Of a stretch of DNA of 64,000 nucleotides, positions 55,901 to 64,000 are shown one piece after another. The stretch's first letter is position 1. Each line of letters opens with the position of its first letter. A model generated the notes under the pieces. The model saw only the letters and a program-made list of their open reading frames with translations, ran no database searches and had not been told where the DNA came from. The position numbers were made by a program, and so were the translations under genes. Source of the DNA: Lineus longissimus (lineage: Eukaryota > Nemertea > Pilidiophora > Heteronemertea > Lineidae); assembly GCF_910592395.1 (NCBI RefSeq), contig NC_088310.1:25623491-25687490 (forward strand), read 5' to 3'.

Positions 55901-58900
55901 TCAACCAATGCCGGGCGAGCCTGACTTGTGAATGAACCGAGGCGGCAGTCTTACGAGGAGCTTGTAATGGTCGAGAAGGCTCTGACTTGATGAGAAAAGT
56001 GCTTATTAGTCGAGGAAGGATTGTTACTGAATTCGATGCCATCAACTAGATACTCTTGGTTATGCATCCTTTCAGCAGTTCATAGATGGGTTAAGAATCT
56101 ATGCAGCAGGAATTGGTGAGACACGTGCCGGCTACACTAATTCTTATCGAAAGTGGATATTTGTATCGCGACTGATAAGAGGAACCAACAACTTAACTAC
56201 ATAACAGTATTTCTCAAAGACATGAATATCTTAGCTGTCAACTTTGGTATCAGTATATCTGCCAGGTCAGTGCCTTCCAAATCATCGATGGACTGTCGTA
56301 GATCATATAAATCACCGATGGCTTGGAAGTGATTGCATATATCAGTAGCGGCAAAAACGGAACTACACAAAGGATGGGACCCACGTGTTGCTACTCATGT
56401 CAAATGTGTTTTCTCAGTCTCTAATCAGACTGGAAGGAATCAAAACCGCCTGAGACTGACTGACAAGGAATTCATGGCCGGACATGTCTACTGTTGCTGC
56501 CTTGGATTTCCGTCGATGATTTTGGCCAATAACATGCAAACCATTTAGTATTACGTGACAAGGGTACACAGATTTGTCGATATCTTGAATCATCATATCA
56601 AGCTTGGCAGTTCGTGTATATGGTCATCGCGAAGAACGTTATGGGACATGTTAACCGGAAACAGAAGGGCCATTCGGTCCTGCTGGAACCTTTGAGGATA
56701 TCGTTCCCATCTATGACTTCGCAATGGCACACGTAATAATATCATTCGAGGGTAGTACCCATCGTGTTGTGGGGAATTCGGATAGAAGTTTTGCGAGTTG
56801 TTAGTGCGTCTGTCTTGGAATATATACTGAAGTTCGTTAGCGATAAACAATGGCTTTAAACGTTGATGCACCAAGTAAGATGACAAACTGTGTGGATTTA
56901 TCTGGTTACGTCATACTGCTGGTGGAAGGTGATGATGGAGGAATCAAACTTTACGGTGAGTTGGCCTATCTCAGTCAGACTTTACTGTATATACATGTAT
57001 TATGAAACACACGGCTATTTTCTGCTAGTATGTCATGTTTTAACATTCAAATATACCGTCTTTTATTTATGTCATCACTTCTACATGGGAATTTTCTTAC
57101 TCGATAAAAGAAGACATGTATGTTTTATATTAGTTCTTGGAGATTTAGTCTCTGATGATCTAGCTTATTATGTACGATACTAATTTTCTGACCAGTGTTT
57201 CCTTTACGTAAACAAACCCTAAAGCGAATTGTTGACAGCACCATCATATTACCCGACCTTCTGCTAGTATACTCAATGACCTCTTGTCTTTATTGATGGA
57301 AGTCAATAGGTTCTTGGACAGCCTCGGAGGCAGGGTTTTCTCATCCTAAAATGTCAGGCCATTTCACTCGATACATACTTACTCCTCAAACATGCGTAAG
57401 GAGAAGTCGTGTTGTAGGCCCTGTTTGCAAGAGGATGGGGTTTCAATATTACTTTTGAAAGGTGCTGCCTATCACTGGAGACGTCGTTACAAACATGAGC
57501 GTCTGGGTCAGTGAATTATCACAGAGTGAGCAACACACCCAGCGTCATGCATGAGCAAGGTGCCTCAAATTGGATGTCGAATCGAAGAATTTCTTGAAGA
57601 TTGAATCGGAGAATATCCTTCCCCATGGCTTGCCCGTTGATGAATTAGTTACAGTTCCCCTCCGACCTCCCCGAGCGGCTAGAACTGGTATCCACACAGT
57701 CATTTAATCCTGGTAGAGCGCAAGCCCGGCGGGACACAACCCAATCAATAAAGCCTCGGATTGCATCGATACATTCTCTGACAAGGCGATGTCAGTTTGG
57801 TCTTGCTTGGCTAAGCATTTACCGTGGCGGGCGTTACCTCGAAATTGCTTTGGCAGCCTTTGAGCTGCTCATGAAAACAACCTGAAGGAGATAATCCATG
57901 TAGGCGCACGTAAAATGGTGTTTTTTTAAAGTTTGGTGAAAAAAATGGATTGTCTGTAAACGAACTGAACGACGAGGCTTTCAGTCCGTCACTTCTTGTC
58001 AGAAACCTAATGTCAGGCTTTAGAAACCTTTAGATCCTTTTTCTGATCGACCGCCTATTCAGTCATATATTGCGAAGTGAAAGGTAAGAAAAACGTAGGC
58101 GTCTATTGTTGCAAAATAATGAAGATGCCACGTGCTTACAACCACTCGCCGATTTGTGGATTCCCTAATAAGTTAATAACCTCACGTTGATGTCAATTAA
58201 GCAAAGTTCAAATATCCAGGTGAATCGCTTGAAGAATTCTCACCTATGGTTCGAGGTCTTGGTTGAAGAATATCGACGGAGAGCTTAAACAAGGTAAAGT
58301 AAATGTATAATACAAGTCACATTTCTCGCGAAATCCGATTAGTGCTTGTTTGCCTGCGGTTCTGACTAGGATAGGTAATACATGTTGTCGAGATAGAGCT
58401 TAGAGCAACACCGATTCAACTAAATCACCATAGACAAACAGTCCTTGGTCATCAGTGGGAAATCATTTCATCAACGATGGGTTGCAAATACCCTAATGTC
58501 ACCGATCTAGACCCGGTTCTGAATATTCAATTTACTTCAAGCTAGATATCTTGCAGATGTTCGTTCGATGCCATTCAGCATGTTCAGTTTCAGTAAAAAA
58601 ACAATGCGTTGGCGACACCACTTAGCTTTTCGATTGTATGATGTCCTTTTCTTCCTGGTCACCTAAATCCTACACCAAGTTCTCCCTCTAAATCACCGTA
58701 AGCTATATCAATACGAGAAAATATCCCAGCCATTCTACTACAGGACATAATAGAGGCGAATGGGCACATTATCCTCCTTGTCACATAAATCCCGGCCCAC
58801 ACCCAAGTTCTCCCTCTAAATCACCCCGACTGTTTTAGCTCCACGTGACCATCGCGGTGTTTGCTGAGACAACCAATGGCTTCCAGTTCGAAATCAAGTC

Positions 58901-61900
58901 CTTGAACCTGAACCATCTCTGAGAATAAATCACCAGTTCCTTCCGTGAATGCCAAATGTGAGGTAATGGCTCCATCAATCACAGCAGATCGCCCGAAATA
59001 GCTTCACACGATGATGAAATATTATTAAATATCACTTGTTCGTTACTCCGACCCAAGGCCGTAAAACACCCGGAATTAACGGCAAAACATGTCACCACGA
59101 GTTTTTCTATCCGCTCAATTGGATTTGTTGTCAGTAATGAATGCATCCCATCCTCGAGAGCGTATACATCGCCTTGAGACGACAACGACACTGGACCTGG
59201 TAGATTCAATTATCATCAATTCTTTATCGGCCGGTAGATCTGGGAATAAATTGACGCTAATGTTCATTATTTCCTTATTGAGTAGGACCGTGATTATTTT
59301 GCGTTTCAGTTGATCAAATACTGAATCCGTTGTTTAAATTTAAATGTACGTGGCGAGATGAATTGGTCATTCTATAGCTTCGCACTGTAAATTGTGTCAT
59401 TGGAGAAAAATTCGAAGAAGGAAAATTACAGGGGATGTGCCACTGCCTTCTATACATAGTGTCTTATGAATTTTGCCGATCACACTTTTTGAATTGTCTT
59501 TATATTCAACTGAACTATCAGAAAATACTGTGAACATGAAAAACGTAGTTGAGATCATATATGGAATGATTATGCCATGGAAATTAAAATCTCGGATACC
59601 ATAATCGCGTTATTGGCGATCTCAGCCATCTCAATCCTCCTCAAACGATCTTTTCATCAATGCAATCAATTTGCTCCCATTTCCCTAAATTGGCTAAGTC
59701 AATTCTCCTCATAATTGCCTTCCACTTGCCAAGTATCCACTAATAAACAACCATTTCCCATCAATGTTGATATAGGAGAGCATCTCCATGGTCACTGGGG
59801 ATACGCCTGATTGGCCGGTTATTGCCATTATTTCCGTACATTTCTTTGCCTTCCTTTGTCAGCAGATGCCATATTTGTAAAATATAGAAAACGAAATAGC
59901 CTAAGAGTAGACAGCGTCGGATCAACTTTGGTCTTTCAAAACACAATCTGGCAAACAAATTGCTTCCTCTTCTGCATTTCGTCAGAGTTCATATTGTACG
60001 TCATAACCATCAGGTCGAATTCGAAAACACCTCCGACAAAGCACCGAAAAGTGATCATGACTGCTCCATTATCTGCAACAACAATAGCTGTCATGGTTGC
60101 CTTACCATAACCGTTGTTGCCAGAACGAGACACAGTGTATCATACATGTACAATGTAAACACTACTACATGTACTGTATATAGTAACCGATGTGTTTTAG
60201 AATTCACAATCAAATTCCAAGAAAGTCTATACACACCTTGTATAATTTTTACGAAGTTGGCCGGCTTCTTCTTCTTTGGAAGCAATGACTGTTATCTATT
60301 TACAGGGCGACTGAGAGAAATTGGGCGTTGAAAACCTGCGACTCAATATGGCGTTTATCACCACCAGATCTAGCGTCTGCAGAAATCGATTAAGGGGAAG
60401 AGTCAATTAAGCATGAAATCTATTGGACTTGGAGCAAAGACCAATTCAGAGCTTTTGTAAATTGCCGCATTGAATTCCACGGGTATCATTCACTTGAATC
60501 TCAAGCAGCGTAAGCAATTGTTTAAGAAGAAGTTAGCAAGTCGAATCTGCTATCAACTGCAGGCATGCCCTTGAACGCAACAAGCAAATCAGATGTCGTC
60601 CAAGAAAAAACAGAATCTATTTGAGTCGCGGCGGTGGATTGCATTTCAAAGTTAATGAGGAAGGTGCGGGTGTGAAGAGGCGCATTGCCCCGATGGCGAT
60701 TGGGGTGGGTTTATTCACGAAGAGATCCTTCCACTCTGATGCTGTTGTTATAATGGGGTTTTGGCTGGCCAAAGATAAAGGAACTTTGACAATCTAAGAT
60801 TGTCTGGTGTTAACATCTATAGCTTTGGTTAAAGGCTTTTTGATACCAACTCAGCTGTAATTCATTTTCCCTCTAGCCAACTGCAGTATAGGCAGTCCTG
60901 TAGTACATGGCTCGCTGTCATCGGTCCCGAGTATGGGAAATTTTTTAATATTTCAGGCATGTCATGAGTTTTGGCCAGCTTTGCACAGAAAACAACTTAT
61001 CAATTATCTGCACCGTTTTTAAGCAATTGCTTGCCATGTTGGAGTCGATACGTGCATGCCAATGATAAAAAAATTTGCCGGGGATACAAATTAAACTTTC
61101 CGTTTTGTGATTAGATATTGATTTCACCGATCTTTACAGACCATCTGTAGACAAAGAACCAGATATGCGTTGCTTATCTGCCTTATCACAGAACTGTGTT
61201 AGAAAAATGGAAATGTTCGAAAAGTTGGGAGCACAGGACCCGATTTTACAAATGTGTTTTTTAATGTAACCCCAGATTCTTCTCAGATGTTACTCCCTGT
61301 TTGGGTGAAGGTCGGACAGTGAGGTCGTAAAAGAAGACGAGAAACCAGTGAAATATAACACTTGATCGAAAAGGGCTTCGATAAGTAATGATTTCAAGAG
61401 AAACATGAACCGAATCTATAGAGCTGATGAGGTGCCTTCTCAGATAACTATTGACTGCAAAACAAGTTCAGTCTAATAAGCTGATGAGGGCATTCAGTAG
61501 TCGATGGGAATTCTATCTCCATCAGCTTGGGGGTAATTGGTTCCCTGAGGATGAGACTCGGATGGGGGATCGATTGGTGATCGAAAGTGATCAATCCCGC
61601 TTAAGCTGTCTATTGACTGCGGGAGCAAGTAGAGTGTGATGGCGGAAGAATGGACCCTTACCTTCCTCATCCGTGTGTCTCGAATCGACAATGGAATTCC
61701 AAATCACTCAAAAGCTTCAATCGTTAATCATGAAGTGAAATTACTTGTGCAATGTGTTTCGAGAGAGAACCAAAAAGCTTTTTCCTTGATGTGTGTTCGC
61801 AGAACACTGATCCATCTGGAGGCAGATAATCTTTGCTTGAATATGTCAAGTTAATGACTGTTTCTGATTAATTGGATATTTCTTTATGTTTTGTCGTTAG

Positions 61901-64000
61901 TACTCATCACGAATGATAATTACAGTTGATCGATGATCTGTCATTAAGGGACACACCTGACATGCCGGAATGCTTTTCTTGCAAGTCGATTTGTCATGTT
62001 GCTCGATCAAATAAAAGTTGTTATCTTAAAAATGTTGGTCTCAGTGTTATGCATAAGGAAGGTAGTGACGACAGGTCTCTAGAGTCATCTTGGTATACAG
62101 CCACTTCTCAGCTGTAGACCACATACATGTAGGCCTACATATTACGGTAGTCTCGGATCAAATAGAAAGCATCAACATAAAATAATTACAATTTTGTCTT
62201 CTACCTGTTTCGGTTCGCCAACAGTCGTGCTAGGATGCTTGGACCCATTATTTACCTATATTCACGAAGACCAATCATTCTAACATGCCAACTCGTACGG
62301 TTAGTTGATAAATGTCACAGTTCAGTTTATTTTTGTCGCAGTTCCTAAATGTCTCTTGGTATCTCAATATATCATAACGTTGCAGTGGAAGGAAAGATAT
62401 CGCATGATTACAAACCAAATTACCAGTTTCAATTTGTATTAGATTTCGTCATGGAATCTATAGCGGGATATATCGCCAATTAATATTGATCCCCATCATG
62501 AAAACTAAAGTAACGATGCGGTAGAACCTCATCAGCATCACATCCTGAGATCAGGCTTTTTTACTCTTATGTCGAAAATATCGATAGGTGGAATATATTG
62601 AAAACGGCTGGTGCGACGGTGCAGTATCGTAGTCTGGAACACGATAATGATCCATTAGATTGTCGAGGACGACTTCACTAATCCCTTTGCAAATATTGCT
62701 AATGGTCGATTAGGTATTTCATATTGAGTGATAGCTGACCGCAGCAGTATATTTTCTGACAAAATCATTTCAGGCATCGTCTTCTCTTCCCTTAAAAGAA
62801 CAACAAAGGGAATTATAAACCAAATGTATCTTTTATCTAAGGTCTTTTATCCACCCTTGAAAGGTTCCCTAAAGCATCATCCTGATGAGGTAATAGAGAG
62901 CAGATCACCCTTCCATTACTGTTTCATGTTCTTTTTTCTGCATCGATTACAAAATTCCATGGCAATAGCAAAGCAAGCACTGGTCGGATGAATGAAACAA
63001 GTAATTTCTCCAGAAATGTCTTTGATTGTCATCAGCAAGATTGATCAAGTGAGGCATACCTTACTCCAAAACCCGGGCATTCCAAAACACAAACCAAACA
63101 AACGTTTCAATTGTTACAGAGTGTCAGCCGGATGAACTGGATAGCAAACATTCCCATCATCTCATCGATATTCCTTCGAAGCGTTTTTTGTTGCTAATGA
63201 CTGTCGAGTCCCAGGAAACAGCTTCCGCGGAAGCAATCGCAAAGAAGAGGAGAAGAACAGCTGAAAACACTGGACCACAATGTTGCGTATACCAACAAGC
63301 AGCTCCATGTTATACGACCAAACATTTTTTCAATGGTTGTATTTCATCAGGCAATTTTACGCCTAAATAATGGGGGAATAATCGTTTGTATTTATAGATT
63401 TTCCATTGCTTTTCGTTGCAGGTAGGTCCAACGACCATGCCAATGAATACGTTAGCCTGCGAGTACCACAAGGCCCAGCTGTTAGAAAGCATTCTGGCTC
63501 ATAACATCAATTTTGACGTGTTGTTACATTGTTAAATGTACATGTTCATGTTTTTGCATACATACATACATTAAACAACATGTCAACAGGATGAGCTTCA
63601 CGTAACATGCTTCTAATCACCGGGTCCTGGTATTCCAAGACCGTGGATAAGTGCCTTGTACATTCATTGCACATTCCTTGTTCATTCGAATTTCTATATT
63701 TTACTCCCACGACGATATCGAAGAACCTATTGAATCGAGTTTGTGTATCTAATGTACATCAGTTGGTGTGTTAAGCCATTGAATACGGTATTCAAACAGC
63801 GTCATTAAAAGGGACGAAAACTCTTTGGGAAGATGATAGCGTGAATGATCCTTTGATTGAGGCTCGGAGTTATACGAGTGAATAGGTTTCCTGTCTGCAG
63901 TATCTGATTACAAGTACCAGTTTGAAATTGCTTGCAATAAGGAGTCAAGATGAAAAGTATGATCAAGCAACTCAAACCTTTATGAAGTTGTTACTTGATC
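53000..64000. other. Gene-free region, possible long intron or regulatory desert
   Basis: No exon with splice sites and a protein-like frame was found on either strand. Repeat density is low. Two diverged duplications are visible: about 54443-54600 against 54648-54800 (ACAAGTGGAT, GATCTCTTG) and about 58648-58705 against 58778-58835 (CAAGTTCTCCCTCTAAATCA). Homeodomain-like ATTA/TAAT sites are frequent. It may be an intron of the PDZ gene or an intergenic region with enhancers. Confidence 0.45.

Overview
The window is nuclear DNA of a marine invertebrate. Genes are split by short GT-AG introns, intergenic DNA is long, and there are many micro- and minisatellites, small inverted-repeat transposons and a 5S-like SINE. 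A CatSper epsilon gene, dispersed tacatgta-type motifs and PAN/LamG secreted proteins fit a lophotrochozoan or an invertebrate deuterostome; the sequence does not fix the phylum. All exon models were read by eye from splice sites, reading frame and protein similarity remembered from the families.

Layout. 1-8985: no gene recognised, with several repeats. 9009-14972 (+): dipeptidyl peptidase 3 in 14 coding exons (749 aa, HELLGH and EECRAE zinc motifs). 15000-17450: minisatellites and two copies of a tRNA-headed, 5S-like SINE. 17921-35499 (-): CATSPERE, the epsilon ectodomain subunit of the sperm CatSper calcium channel, reconstructed as 30 coding exons whose phases all agree (1,114 aa). Its penultimate intron holds a 1.9-kb minisatellite and a single-exon peptide-type GPCR on the same strand. 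36826-46820 (+): a cluster of secreted PAN(apple)/EGF-like/LamG-like proteins: one older paralogue (PLG1) and a recent tandem pair (PLG2a, PLG2b) made by a segmental duplication of about 5.2 kb, which also left a 5'-truncated PLG1 copy. 51760-52377 (+): two exons of an unidentified PDZ-containing gene. 53000-64000: no exon recognised.

The genes do not form one pathway. DPP3 is a housekeeping cytosolic peptidase. CATSPERE acts in the sperm flagellum. The PLG proteins are secreted and look lineage-specific. DPP3 and CATSPERE converge; CATSPERE and PLG1 diverge from a shared spacer of about 1.3 kb.

Most interesting signals: minute perfect palindromes flanked by target-site duplications, one with an empty site in the duplicated segment; splice donors lying inside tandem repeats (DPP3 exon 1 and CATSPERE exon 27); a chimeric tRNA/5S SINE; and amino-acid-changing divergence between PLG2a and PLG2b while their introns stay nearly identical.
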